Numbered from the stretch's first letter, positions 27,416 through 36,493 are shown. The stretch is 64,000 nucleotides of DNA from Alcanivorax sp. 1008 (GCF_020667895.1 NZ_JAFMPS010000004.1:167171-231170); one strand, 5' to 3'. The notes: generated from the sequence alone by a model not told the origin. Translations and numbers: made by a program.

Positions 27416-28080
27416 CCCTCAGGCAAAAGCTGCTCGCCTGCGGGCTGGCAGTACTGATACACCTGCCGCTGTTCTGGCAGTTTGGCGAGGGTCTGCAGCA
27501 TGGTGATAGCAATGCTGTCACGGCCAGTCAGGCGGGCATCACCCTGAAGCTGGCAGGTCCACCGGCAGCACCTCCCGAAACTGCGCCTGTGCCGCCGACC
27601 GCCACGCCCCCTGCAAAACCAAAGCCGATAGTGACTCCGTCGCCGGCAACACCGACGCAGCCAGTGCAGGCGCCTCTCCAGGAAAGCTCTGAGGACAGCA
27701 CCGAAGAAACGGGAGATGCGCAACCGCAGGCTGTCGGTGGGCAGACCATGGGGCTCAGTGGATCATCGGAAGATGGCGCCAATGAAGATGCCCTGGCGCG
27801 CTACAAGGGCATTATTCACAACCGTATACAGCGCCTGCACCGATACCCCCAGCAGGCCCGCCTGCGTAATCAGCAGGGCACAGTAGAGGTCACCTTTAAC
27901 GTCGCCGCCGATGGCACAATCGGTGATTACCGAATCACCAGCAGCTCCGGAAGCGCCTTGCTGGATCGCGCCGCAGAGCGGCTATTCAGCAGACTAACGC
28001 TACCCGCACCAGACCCATCCATCCTCGGCGAACTGACGGAGCTAACCGCACCGGTAACATTCACGCTCACCGCCAGATAG
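27412..28080 (+). CDS. tonB: TonB-family energy transducer
   Basis: A 222-residue protein with an N-terminal membrane anchor (about residues 8-25). A long Pro/Ala/Thr-rich periplasm-spanning stretch follows at about 48-100. The C-terminal TonB fold is at about 135-222 (YPQQARLRNQQGTVEVTFNV). It transmits motor energy to an outer-membrane partner. No TonB-dependent receptor lies in this window, so the partner is elsewhere or non-standard. The ATG at 27412 overlaps the second exbD stop. Confidence 0.9.
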   Translation: MTLRQKLLACGLAVLIHLPLFWQFGEGLQHGDSNAVTASQAGITLKLAGPPAAPPETAPVPPTATPPAKPKPIVTPSPATPTQPVQAPLQESSEDSTEETGDAQPQAVGGQTMGLSGSSEDGANEDALARYKGIIHNRIQRLHRYPQQARLRNQQGTVEVTFNVAADGTIGDYRITSSSGSALLDRAAERLFSRLTLPAPDPSILGELTELTAPVTFTLTAR

Positions 28081-28187
28081 CGCTTGTCGCCGAAAATCTA
28101 CCGTTCGCCGGCTTATGCCATAAAAAACGGAGTTTGTGACACAAATCTCGGTCTGGCCATATGCCTCCAGTTTGCTATGATCAAACT

Positions 28188-28829
28188 ATGAAAACTAATG
28201 TGACTCTGTTAAAGGCTCTTCTCGCAGCTAGTGCCTATTTGCTCAGCACGACAGCCACAGCAGAAGATGCGGCGGATATCCTGATCAATCAGGTCTACGC
28301 GGGCGGCGGCGCGACGCTGTACTGCAAGGAGCCTTTCAGCCCAAGAGACCGCGGCGTGAAAGCGGACTCGATTTATGGCAGCCATCTGCTACTCAGACAG
28401 TTCAGCTGCATTACCGCTCGACAATGCTCCAGCAAGCCCGGCTACGATACGGTAGCCGGGGATCTGCATAACATGTACCCGATTCAGCGCAGCACTGAAG
28501 TGGATCGTCGGGGAAGCCTTTTCGGAGACCTTCCTGAAGACAGCAGGGAGAACGAGTGCGGTTACCAAAGTGCCTTCCAGACGTTTGACCCGCCAGATCA
28601 CGCCAAGGGGAATGTGGCGCGCGCCATGATTTATATGCATCGCCAACACAACTTGCCATTAGTCGGCAATCTGGAAATGTACAAGCGATGGAGTCAGCTC
28701 GATCCGCCAGATGACGAGGAAAGAGCCCGCAATGGCGTTATTGGGCGCATTCAGGGCAACCGCAACCCTTATATTGATGACCCGGAACTGGTTCAACGAC
28801 TGGATAATCTGACTAATCTGAACCGCTAA
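28188..28829 (+). CDS. Endonuclease I-family protein with altered active-site residues
   Basis: A 213-residue exported protein (signal to about residue 25, ending ATAED). It resembles EndA/Vvn periplasmic nucleases over AGDLHNMYPI, KGNVARAMIYMHRQHNLPL and a C-terminal QGNRNPYIDDPEL. In the usual nuclease the catalytic site is a Glu-His pair in an EHVxP motif plus an Asn in a later GNF motif. Here the matching segments read YGSHLLLR and RGSLFG, so His remains while both metal ligands appear to be Ser. It may be inactive or have a changed role. It ends before a shared bidirectional terminator. Confidence 0.75.
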   Translation: MKTNVTLLKALLAASAYLLSTTATAEDAADILINQVYAGGGATLYCKEPFSPRDRGVKADSIYGSHLLLRQFSCITARQCSSKPGYDTVAGDLHNMYPIQRSTEVDRRGSLFGDLPEDSRENECGYQSAFQTFDPPDHAKGNVARAMIYMHRQHNLPLVGNLEMYKRWSQLDPPDDEERARNGVIGRIQGNRNPYIDDPELVQRLDNLTNLNR

Positions 28830-28853
28830 CTATGATGGGCAGAAAACACATAT

Positions 28854-28884
28854 AAAAAAGCCGGCGCATGCGCCGGCTTTTTTA
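28854..28884. terminator. Bidirectional intrinsic terminator
   Basis: A self-complementary GC-rich stem centred on GGCGCATGCGCC is flanked by an A-run on the left and a T-run (TTTTTT) on the right. It can terminate both the endonuclease-like gene and the convergent acyl-CoA dehydrogenase gene. Confidence 0.88.
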
Positions 28885-28901
28885 CTTTTCACAGAGCTAC
28901 C

Positions 28902-30680
28902 TCAAAATGCTTCCACTGGCAGGCTCATCATAGTACCGCTACCAGCGCGCATCTGCTCGGCCAGCGACTTCGCCTTCGGCAGCAGACGCTCAAAGTAAAA
29001 CTGGCCGGTAATCAGCTTGGCTGATTGCAGAGGCTGATCAGCATGCTGCGCTGCCACAGCCATCATTCTGGCCCACAACCATGCGTAAACGACGTAACCG
29101 AATACATCAAGATATTCACAGGCGGATGCACTGATCGCATTGCCGTCAGCACCTGCCTGAGCTATCAGCTCCGAAGTCAACGAGTCGAGCATATCCAATG
29201 ACTCCGCCAGTTGATCAAGCTGCTTGCCGATCACCGCCACATCACGATTGGCCGCCAGCCATTCACGTGCATCAACAAGAAATGCCTGCACGGACTTGCC
29301 ACCATTTCGTGCCACTTTACGACCAGCCAGATCCAGCGCCTGAATGCCGTTTGTACCTTCATATATCTGAGCAATACGGGCATCACGAACAAACTGCTCC
29401 ATACCCCACTCGCGAATATAACCGTGGCCACCGAAGACCTGCTGGCCAATAACACAGGTTTCCAGTCCTCGATCCGTGAAGAAGGCCTTGGCCACAGGTG
29501 TCAGCAGAGCAACACGATCTTCCGCCTTCGCTTTTACAGCAGCGTCTTCGCCGAACTTTGCTGTATCAAGCTGCAGGCCGAGATACGCTGCCAGCGCCCG
29601 ACCGCCCTCATTCAAAGCTCGCATGGTCATCAGCATGCGGCGCACATCGCCGTGATGAATAATTGGGTCCGCGTTGCCAGCGGCGTTTTTAATCCCGTCT
29701 GCGGAACGACCTTGCAGGCGGTCCTTAGCGTAAGCCACCGCGCTCTGATAGCTCACTTCGCCCAAGCCGGTACCCTGCAACCCAATGGACAAACGCTCGT
29801 AGTTCATCATGGTGAACATGGCGGCCAGCCCCTGGTTTTCTTCACCTACCAGCCAGCCCTTGGCGTCGTCAAAATTCAGCATGCAGGTGGCGGAACCCTT
29901 GATGCCCATTTTGTGCTCAATGGAACCACACTGGACGCCGTTACGCTCACCAACCTTGCCTTCGGCATCGGGCAGAAATTTCGGCACCAGGAATAGGGAA
30001 ATACCTTTGGAGCCTTCCGGCGCGCCAGGCAATTTAGCCAGCACCAGATGGATAATGTTATCGGTGAGGTCATGCTCCCCACCGGTGATAAAAATCTTGG
30101 TACCGGAAACCTGGAAGCTGCCATCACCATTCGGCACAGCCTTGCTGCGCATGATGCCAAGATCGGTACCGCAGTGCGGCTCGGTCAGGCACATGGTGCC
30201 GGCCCATTCACCGCTATACATCTTCGGCAGATAAAGCTCTTTCAGTTCCTCGCTGGCGTGTGCATCCAGGCACAGGGTGGCGCCATTGGAAAGCAGCGGA
30301 TACAGGGCGAAAGAAGTGTTAGTGGCATGAATCATTTCTTCAAACAGCACCGACAAACTCTTCGGCATGCCCTGACCACCATAGGCTGGATTGCCAGCCA
30401 GTGCGGTCCAGCCGTTGTCCGCGAAAGTTCTATAGGCCTCTTTAAAACCTGTCGGTGTGGTTACTACTCCGTCATCCCACCGGCAGCCCTCTTCATCACC
30501 ACTACGATTGAGTGGCAAAAGCAGGCCTTCAACCATCTTGCCGGCTTCTTCAAGAATGGCATCGGCCAGATCACGGGTAACTTCTGCCGTTGCTGGCATC
30601 GACGCCCACAGCTTCTCTGCCTCGAAAACATCATTTAGCACGAAACGCATATCATCGAGCGGCGCTTTATAGGTCGCCAT
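28902..30680 (-). CDS. Large acyl-CoA dehydrogenase (FadE/DmdC-like), copy 1
   Basis: A 592-residue FAD enzyme, longer than the 380-residue classical acyl-CoA dehydrogenases because of an extra C-terminal helical domain. The N-terminus reads YKAPLDDMRFVLNDVFE. The core carries TMCLTEPHCGTDLG and KIFITGGEHDL (flavin/substrate site) and YEGTNGIQALDL. This subgroup includes fatty-acyl and 3-methylmercaptopropionyl-CoA dehydrogenases, so the exact substrate is open. The ATG at 30680 has an AGGAGAG site. A paralogue lies directly upstream on the same strand with a strong hairpin between. Confidence 0.9.
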   Translation of the reverse strand: MATYKAPLDDMRFVLNDVFEAEKLWASMPATAEVTRDLADAILEEAGKMVEGLLLPLNRSGDEEGCRWDDGVVTTPTGFKEAYRTFADNGWTALAGNPAYGGQGMPKSLSVLFEEMIHATNTSFALYPLLSNGATLCLDAHASEELKELYLPKMYSGEWAGTMCLTEPHCGTDLGIMRSKAVPNGDGSFQVSGTKIFITGGEHDLTDNIIHLVLAKLPGAPEGSKGISLFLVPKFLPDAEGKVGERNGVQCGSIEHKMGIKGSATCMLNFDDAKGWLVGEENQGLAAMFTMMNYERLSIGLQGTGLGEVSYQSAVAYAKDRLQGRSADGIKNAAGNADPIIHHGDVRRMLMTMRALNEGGRALAAYLGLQLDTAKFGEDAAVKAKAEDRVALLTPVAKAFFTDRGLETCVIGQQVFGGHGYIREWGMEQFVRDARIAQIYEGTNGIQALDLAGRKVARNGGKSVQAFLVDAREWLAANRDVAVIGKQLDQLAESLDMLDSLTSELIAQAGADGNAISASACEYLDVFGYVVYAWLWARMMAVAAQHADQPLQSAKLITGQFYFERLLPKAKSLAEQMRAGSGTMMSLPVEAF

Positions 30681-30740
30681 AAATACTCTCCTGAAGTTAA
30701 CGGCCTCAGCATTCGAAACCGGCAAGTCACTGTTACCCAG

Positions 30741-30771
30741 ACAACAATGCCCGCAAAGCGGGCATTGTTGT
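30741..30771. terminator. Perfect 14-base-pair hairpin between the two acyl-CoA dehydrogenase genes
   Basis: Arms 30741-30754 and 30758-30771 are exactly complementary with a 3-base AAA loop. There is no T-tract, so it may be an RNA-stabilising or processing hairpin that sets different levels for the two genes, or an inefficient terminator. Confidence 0.65.
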
Positions 30772-30795
30772 CTACTTCATGCTAGATCAGATCAC

Positions 30796-32592
30796 TCAGA
30801 GTGACAGCTGCTCTTCGGTGATTTCCATCAGGCACTCAAGACCGCCTTCAATGGCGCCCTTGTGACCCGCGGTACGCGGCAACAAACGCTTGAAGTAGAA
30901 GCGTGCAGTGGCCAGCTTGCCCTGATAAAAGTCTTGCTCAGTAGTGCCAGCTGCCAGCTCCTGCTGGGCAACCTGCGCCATGCGGGCCCAAAAATATGCC
31001 AGCGTGACATATCCGGAATACATCAGATAATCCACAGAAGCCGCACCAACGTTTTCGATGTTCTGCATCGCCTTGGCACCAATTGCCATGGTGATATCAC
31101 CCCACTCCTTGTTGTATCGGGCCAGCGGCTCAATGAACTCTTTCATTTCCGCAACGTCGGCCTGCTCCTGGCAGAAAGTGTGAATTGTCTTGGTCCAGAC
31201 ACGCAATGAAGCACCCTGAGTTTGCAGGATTTTGCGGCCCAACAGGTCGAGCGCCTGAATGCCCGTGGTGCCCTCATAGATAGTTGAAATCTTGGCATCA
31301 CGCAGGTTCTGCTCCATACCCCACTCGCGGATAAAGCCACTACCACCGCACACTTGAATACCGTGGATCGCAGATTCAACACCGGCTTCGGTGAGGAATG
31401 CCTTGCCAATCGGGGTCAACAACGCCATCAAGCTGTCTGCTTCCTTGCGGGTTGCTTCATCTTTGCCGCGGTAAACAATGTCACCAAGCTGCGCCATGTA
31501 GTACACCAGTGCGCGGCCACCCTCAGCGAATGCCTTGCAAGTCAGAATCATGCGTCGAACATCCGGATGCACAATTACAGGATCTGCCGGTCCATCCGGA
31601 TTTTTCGGGCCAGACAGTGAGCGCATAGCGAGACGCTCACGGGCAAACTCTACCGCACCCTGAAATGCCAGCTGGGAATGGGCGACGCCCTGAATTGCAG
31701 TGCCAAGGCGGGCAAAATTCATAAAGGTGAACATGCAGTTCAGGCCTTTGTTCTCCGGCCCAATCAACCAACCCTTAGCGCCATCAAAATTGATCACGCA
31801 GGTGGCCGAGCCATTGATGCCCATCTTGTGCTCAATAGAGCCACAGGCGACTGCATTGCGCTCGCCTGCAGAACCGTCTTCATTGACCAGGAACTTCGGC
31901 ACGATAAACAGAGAGATACCTTTGGTGCCCTCCGGCGCCCCCGGCAAGCGTGCAAGAACGATATGTACAATATTCTCAGCCATATCGTGCTCACCGGCGG
32001 AGATCCAGATCTTGGTGCCAGAGATTTTGTAGGAGCCATCTGCCTGGGCTTCTGCTTTGGTGCGCAACAAGCCCAAATCAGAGCCACAGTGAGGCTCGGT
32101 AAGGCACATGGTTCCAGTCCACTCGCCGGTTACCAGCTTGGGAAGGTAACGTGACTTTTGCTCATCGGTACCATGCTCTTCAATGGTCGCCACGGCGCCA
32201 TGAGACAACCCCGGGTACATGCTCCACGCCCAGTTGGCGGTGCCGGTCATCTCGGAAATCGGAATGCCTGCTGACGGCGGCAGGCCCTGCCCGCCAAACT
32301 CGGGATCGCTACCCATCGATGGCCAGCCGCCCTCCACATACTTGGCATACGCCTCTTTGAATCCCTTGGGAGTGGTAACCACACCATCATTGAAGTGGCA
32401 GCCTTCCTCGTCGCCGGAACGGTAGATCGGTGCCAGTTCGTTTTCAGCAAACTTGGCGCCCTCTTCAAGTAGCGCGTTCATTAGCTCGCTATTGATCTCT
32501 TCAATGCCGAGCGCCTGATAATGCTCGTCCAGCTTAAGAACCTCGTTCAACGTAAAGCGGATATCGCGCAGGGGAGCTTTGTAATGTGGCAT
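30796..32592 (-). CDS. Large acyl-CoA dehydrogenase (FadE/DmdC-like), copy 2
   Basis: A 598-residue paralogue of the downstream gene, with the same landmarks: YKAPLRDIRFTLNEVL, TMCLTEPHCGSDLG, KIWISAGEHDM and YEGTTGIQALDL. The two proteins are clearly related but well diverged, suggesting an old duplication with different chain-length or substrate preference. The reaction is alpha,beta-desaturation of acyl-CoA in beta-oxidation. The start at 32592 has a GAGGTGA site. A divergent promoter region (32593-32781) separates it from the Trm112 gene. Confidence 0.9.
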   Translation of the reverse strand: MPHYKAPLRDIRFTLNEVLKLDEHYQALGIEEINSELMNALLEEGAKFAENELAPIYRSGDEEGCHFNDGVVTTPKGFKEAYAKYVEGGWPSMGSDPEFGGQGLPPSAGIPISEMTGTANWAWSMYPGLSHGAVATIEEHGTDEQKSRYLPKLVTGEWTGTMCLTEPHCGSDLGLLRTKAEAQADGSYKISGTKIWISAGEHDMAENIVHIVLARLPGAPEGTKGISLFIVPKFLVNEDGSAGERNAVACGSIEHKMGINGSATCVINFDGAKGWLIGPENKGLNCMFTFMNFARLGTAIQGVAHSQLAFQGAVEFARERLAMRSLSGPKNPDGPADPVIVHPDVRRMILTCKAFAEGGRALVYYMAQLGDIVYRGKDEATRKEADSLMALLTPIGKAFLTEAGVESAIHGIQVCGGSGFIREWGMEQNLRDAKISTIYEGTTGIQALDLLGRKILQTQGASLRVWTKTIHTFCQEQADVAEMKEFIEPLARYNKEWGDITMAIGAKAMQNIENVGAASVDYLMYSGYVTLAYFWARMAQVAQQELAAGTTEQDFYQGKLATARFYFKRLLPRTAGHKGAIEGGLECLMEITEEQLSL

Positions 32593-32781
32593 GGGGTCAC
32601 CTCAAAAAACGTTTGTCAGGTCAGGCAGAGCCCAGCGGCCCTGATTTCAGGGGGACAAGTCTAGCCCCAGCCAGTCGGTAGTCCCAGCATGTTGCGTGAC
32701 CACAGGGTCAAACGACCGTTTGAATCTGCTTCCGTGGCATAATCGGCCCCACACTGTGAAAAGCCGGTAAAAGGACTCCCC

Positions 32782-32970
32782 ATGCTTGATAAAGAACTGC
32801 TGGAAATTCTCGTCTGCCCGGTCAGCAAAGCCCCACTGATCTGGCTCGAAGATCGCAATCAGCTGGCCTGTAAGGCTAGCGGTCTGGCCTATCCCATTCG
32901 CGACGGCATCCCGGTGTTGCTCGAAGAAGAGGCCCATCCCCTGTCTGACGAGGAATTGCGCCAGCTGTGA
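32782..32970 (+). CDS. Trm112-family small protein (YcaR-like)
   Basis: A 62-residue protein with the Trm112 pattern ([42 protein letters not shown]). Bacterial members are small zinc-ribbon-like chaperones of methyltransferases or accessory factors in envelope biosynthesis. One of the usual ribbon cysteines is missing, as in many bacterial homologues. The start has an AAGGA site. Its stop overlaps the GTG start of the phospholipase gene (GTGA). Confidence 0.9.
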   Translation: MLDKELLEILVCPVSKAPLIWLEDRNQLACKASGLAYPIRDGIPVLLEEEAHPLSDEELRQL

Positions 32971-33977
32971 GAGCCCGCCTAGCTTTACTACTGCTGCTAT
33001 GTGCGACTGCTCACGCAGAGCAGACTCAAGCACCAGACGCCGAGGTCAAAGCCAATCGGCTCTATCAGGACTGCCTGCTTGAGGCGATCAGCAAAGCCGC
33101 GCCAGACACCCCTGCGGCCACCCTGATTGGCTGGTGTGACCCGGACGGCCAGAGCCAGAAGCAGCAAAATGAATATGCGCTACGCGCCCGTTTGGCGCTG
33201 GAGAAATTGAACGAAAACAACCCATTCGTGCTGACACCCCATCGGCGCAACTACCTGTTGCCTATCAGCTACTGGAGTAACCCTGTCAGTAATAACCCGC
33301 TGATTGCCGATGATGAACTGCAACACCATGAAGCAAAGTTCCAGATATCCCTTAAAGCGCCTCTGCTTGATGAGTTCTGGAACGGCGCCACGCTGTACTT
33401 CTCATTTACCGCCACTTACTGGATGCAACTTTACAACAGGGATCTTTCTCGTCCTTTCCGGGAAGTCAATTACGAACCGGAGCTGTTTATTACCCGTCCA
33501 GTAAACTGGCAATTTGGTCCGATTGATTCAGAGCTGCTGACCTTCGGCTATTGGCACCAATCCAACGGCCGGGATGTACCCGTATCTCGCAGCTGGGACC
33601 GACTGTTTGTCAGCTATATTTTTCGCACTGGCAGCTGGTATGTCTCAGTAAAACCATGGTGGCGTATTCCGGAAAGTCAGAATTACCCCGTTACCAGCCC
33701 AAAGCGTGATGACAACCCGGATATCGAACGTTACCTGGGCCACTTTGATCTCAATATTATTAAACCGATGGGCAACCACGTGCTTGAACTGCAGCTGCGC
33801 AACAATTTGCGCACCAGTGATAATAATGGCAGCGGTCAGATTGAGTATTCCTTTCCAATCAACCGACGCTTCAAGGGATTATTGCAGGGCTTTACTGGCT
33901 ACGGCGATTCGCTAATCAATTACAACAACTACGAGAACAGAATATCCGTCGGCATCTTGCTGACAGATACTTTCTGA
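32967..33977 (+). CDS. pldA: Outer membrane phospholipase A (OMPLA)
   Basis: A 336-residue outer-membrane beta-barrel lipase with a signal peptide (ending AHAEQ). The active-site strand reads [19 protein letters not shown]: His197 and Ser199 are the catalytic pair. The third triad position, Asn in E. coli, is Asp211 here, and Ser207 corresponds to a calcium-site serine. Conserved NYEPELF precedes it. It hydrolyses phospholipids in the outer leaflet when membrane asymmetry is lost. The start is GTG. The stop abuts the convergent DUF3570 gene with no gap. Confidence 0.92.
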   Translation: MRARLALLLLLCATAHAEQTQAPDAEVKANRLYQDCLLEAISKAAPDTPAATLIGWCDPDGQSQKQQNEYALRARLALEKLNENNPFVLTPHRRNYLLPISYWSNPVSNNPLIADDELQHHEAKFQISLKAPLLDEFWNGATLYFSFTATYWMQLYNRDLSRPFREVNYEPELFITRPVNWQFGPIDSELLTFGYWHQSNGRDVPVSRSWDRLFVSYIFRTGSWYVSVKPWWRIPESQNYPVTSPKRDDNPDIERYLGHFDLNIIKPMGNHVLELQLRNNLRTSDNNGSGQIEYSFPINRRFKGLLQGFTGYGDSLINYNNYENRISVGILLTDTF

Positions 33978-35099
33978 TCAATACCAGACGCTGAATAGCG
34001 CCTGTGTTACCAGGGCGGAAAACCCGTACAGGGGCTCCTGCCCAGCCACCGGAACTGCGACACGGATATCTCGAAAATCCTGATAGTCAAACTGATAGTG
34101 ATCCAGAGACAGTCGCAACATAAATCGGTCGGCATGCTTCCAACGGCCCTTAAAAAAGGTATAACCGGCAGCCACGCCAAATGAAGTCGAAGTAAAGGTG
34201 CTCAGCTCCTTATCCCGGGCAAGAAAGTTCTGCGCATCCTGAAACGGGAAAAGATCACTATAGAAATCCGCCGCACCCTGATCATAGTGACGGGCTCGAA
34301 ACTCAAGCTCCCACTGTTCCCTCCAGGGCTGCACCAGTACCAGACCCCAATCTTTTGACGCCACACCCCAGCTATCAGAGTACAGGCGATGCTCCAAGTG
34401 CAGCCCCGCACGCCATGGCAAATAGTAGCTGGCGCGCAACGCCGTCGCCTCGCTAGTACGCGTCTCTGGATAGACCTCGGACTGAAAACTGTAACCGCTG
34501 CCAACCAGGTAACGTACTGAGCGATAGGGATTATTCAGATAGCCTTCGTCGGTAACAAACTCATGGCTCAGCGCTACCAGCAGATTGCGTGTCACCACCT
34601 GGGTTACGCCCATTCGATACTGCTGGCGCACCGCTTCCTCTTCAAAAGCAGGGTCGCCACTGCGACGTACGGTGTCATCGCCCCGCGCATAGCCAAAGCT
34701 GAGCGTGGTCAAATCACCGAAAAAGTCCTGGCTGGCACCAAAGCTGAGGCTACGGGCAGAGAAGTCACTTTCCTCACTCTGGGTCCACTTGATCGAATAA
34801 ATTGCCTTGCCAGCCAGATAGTCTGCACCGACGGAATGCTCCTCACGCTCTTCGCTGTAAGGGCTGGCGGTGGTCACCACATCAATGGAAGCCGCAGAGA
34901 CCTTGTCGGCATAGTAGTTGGCGCTCAATGAAACCCGTTCGGCGATATTCTTGCGGACCAACACGGAAGGACCATCAATGGTCATGCCGCCACCTTCATA
35001 GCGGTGATACAGGGCATCAGCCCGCTGCTCCGGCAATACCGCCGCATGGCCCCAAGTGGACAACAGCAACACCACTAACAACAGGCTTGTTAGTTGCAT
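33978..35099 (-). CDS. DUF3570 outer-membrane beta-barrel protein
   Basis: A 373-residue exported protein (signal ending GHAAV) with the DUF3570 N-terminus DALYHRYEGGGMTIDGPSVL and SIDVVTTASPYSEEREE. The rest is a series of amphipathic beta strands ending in aromatic Trp-Tyr, as expected for an outer-membrane barrel. DUF3570 genes are repeatedly found next to DUF4266, thioredoxin and ApbE genes, which is exactly the case here, so a link to flavin-dependent envelope redox chemistry is likely. The ATG at 35099 is preferred over the TTG at 35105. It is the last gene of the left arm of the redox cluster. Confidence 0.88.
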   Translation of the reverse strand: MQLTSLLLVVLLLSTWGHAAVLPEQRADALYHRYEGGGMTIDGPSVLVRKNIAERVSLSANYYADKVSAASIDVVTTASPYSEEREEHSVGADYLAGKAIYSIKWTQSEESDFSARSLSFGASQDFFGDLTTLSFGYARGDDTVRRSGDPAFEEEAVRQQYRMGVTQVVTRNLLVALSHEFVTDEGYLNNPYRSVRYLVGSGYSFQSEVYPETRTSEATALRASYYLPWRAGLHLEHRLYSDSWGVASKDWGLVLVQPWREQWELEFRARHYDQGAADFYSDLFPFQDAQNFLARDKELSTFTSTSFGVAAGYTFFKGRWKHADRFMLRLSLDHYQFDYQDFRDIRVAVPVAGQEPLYGFSALVTQALFSVWY

Positions 35100-35305
35100 C
35101 CGCAACCGCCTCCACTGCCGCCTTCAGCCCCGCGAGCTCCTTCCCGGGCCTGATGCACATGGTGCTGATACGCAGATGATGCCGGATGACGATCCATCGC
35201 CATCACCGGGTCTGCCAGTCGCGCCCGCTCATAGGGCTTCAGCCATGGTTCCGGCGCACAGCCGGCCGCAAACAGACATAGCATCAACAGCACGGCAGTT
35301 TTCAT
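35090..35305 (-). CDS. DUF4266 small lipoprotein with Cys-rich tail
   Basis: A 71-residue protein. A lipoprotein signal (LCLFAAGC, Cys16) is followed by the DUF4266 core EPWLKPYERARLADPVM. A Gly-rich tail ends GGGCGCN, with two cysteines two residues apart. It is likely anchored to the outer membrane as a partner of the DUF3570 barrel. The tail CxC could be a metal, haem or thiol site, and the TlpA thioredoxin encoded just upstream could keep it reduced; both are inference. It overlaps TlpA by 4 bases and DUF3570 by 10. Confidence 0.88.
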   Translation of the reverse strand: MKTAVLLMLCLFAAGCAPEPWLKPYERARLADPVMAMDRHPASSAYQHHVHQAREGARGAEGGSGGGCGCN

Positions 35306-35790
35306 TCCAGCACCAGCGCCTTGATCTGATCACTGTAAATATCTTCAAAGCCGGGCCGATAGGCTCTATGCAGATGGCGCAGATTCCCGTCACGATCAAC
35401 AAGAATGGTTGTCGGCATAGCATCAACGTTATACAGCTTGCTTACCGTACTGGTCGGATCAAACAGAATAGGAAAACTCACCGGGATCTGGGCTAGCAAC
35501 TTCTCCGCCATTTCTTGCTTCTCATCCACATTGACGCCCAGCAGAGTAAAACCATAGTCCGCATACTCCTTGCTAAGCGTTTCCAGATGGGGCATCTCTT
35601 GGCGACAGGGGCCGCACCAGGAAGCCCAGAAGTTGATCATCACCACACTGCCACGCAAATCTGACAGCTTGATGTTCTCGCCAGAACGACTCTTCAAGGT
35701 AAAGTCCGGTGCGGGGCCAGATACATCTGCCGCCAAAACTGTTGAAGCAAGCGTCATCAGCGCTGTCATTATGACTATTCTAAGCATCAC
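35302..35790 (-). CDS. TlpA/ResA-family periplasmic thioredoxin
   Basis: A 162-residue exported thioredoxin-fold protein with a signal peptide (ending VLAAD). The active site is Trp-Cys59-Gly-Pro-Cys62 (NFWASWCGPCRQ). The TlpA insert follows, with cis-Pro in the DAMPTTILVD loop. It likely reduces disulfides of haem-binding CxxCH sites or of the DUF4266 tail in the periplasm. Position inside an operon with cytochrome-like proteins favours that role. It is followed by DUF4266 with an ATGA overlap. Confidence 0.9.
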   Translation of the reverse strand: MMLRIVIMTALMTLASTVLAADVSGPAPDFTLKSRSGENIKLSDLRGSVVMINFWASWCGPCRQEMPHLETLSKEYADYGFTLLGVNVDEKQEMAEKLLAQIPVSFPILFDPTSTVSKLYNVDAMPTTILVDRDGNLRHLHRAYRPGFEDIYSDQIKALVLE

Positions 35791-35842
35791 TACTCTCCCC
35801 TACTGCGATAACATCAGGTTTCTTGTTCCAGCCCAATGGTCT

Positions 35843-36493
35843 TTAGAAAAATCCGCCCAGCCCGAATGTCCACTCCAGATTATTGGTAACCTCATCGCCA
35901 CCAAACACATCCACTTCAAAAAGATGGTTGCGCATTTCCATGCGAAGATTAAGCCAGTCCGTCAGCAGCAGGCGATAACCTGCGCCCACATTCAGGGTGA
36001 AGTGGCTATCTCCGGCAAACTCGGTACTACCTGCCCCGCCCACAAGATAAAGGCCATTGCTAAACGCACGATTGCGTCCCGCGAACGCCTCACCGGGCAA
36101 AACCGTATAGCCAACCGAGAAGTTGTAGTAGCGCAATACTCTCTCATCATCAGTGAGTAGCTGTACGCCGCCGCCAAGCTTTTCGAAGCTGGTTTCACCG
36201 GTTTTTGCCTCGGCCATAGCGAGCTCAAAGAAAATATCCTCCGACACATGCCAGGCCGCACGCAAACCAAGCACCGGCGGGGTATTGAAGTTATCCACCG
36301 CAAGAAAGCCGGCATACACGCCAACCTCAATATTTTCACTGTCTATCTGTGCCTCACTGATCTGCCGGCGCTCAATACGCGGATCGATCAATGCCGAGTC
36401 ACCCTGCTCTACGGCAAGCACGGGCATTGCCATTGCACTCAGGCAAGCACCTGCAAAGAAACTCAGAACAACACACTGAATCCGGTTCGCCAT
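35843..36493 (-). CDS. Outer-membrane beta-barrel protein (8-strand type)
   Basis: A 216-residue exported protein (signal to about residue 27, ending VLAVE). It is built of alternating strands: GVYAGFLAVDNFN, GLRAAWHVSEDIFFELAMA, FTLNVGAGYRLLLTDW and a C-terminal LEWTFGLGGFF with terminal Phe. It matches the general pattern of small outer-membrane barrels described for myxobacteria and some gammaproteobacteria. Its start overlaps the end of the SH3-barrel gene by 31 bases, so the two barrels are probably made together and may form one complex. Confidence 0.82.
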   Translation of the reverse strand: MANRIQCVVLSFFAGACLSAMAMPVLAVEQGDSALIDPRIERRQISEAQIDSENIEVGVYAGFLAVDNFNTPPVLGLRAAWHVSEDIFFELAMAEAKTGETSFEKLGGGVQLLTDDERVLRYYNFSVGYTVLPGEAFAGRNRAFSNGLYLVGGAGSTEFAGDSHFTLNVGAGYRLLLTDWLNLRMEMRNHLFEVDVFGGDEVTNNLEWTFGLGGFF

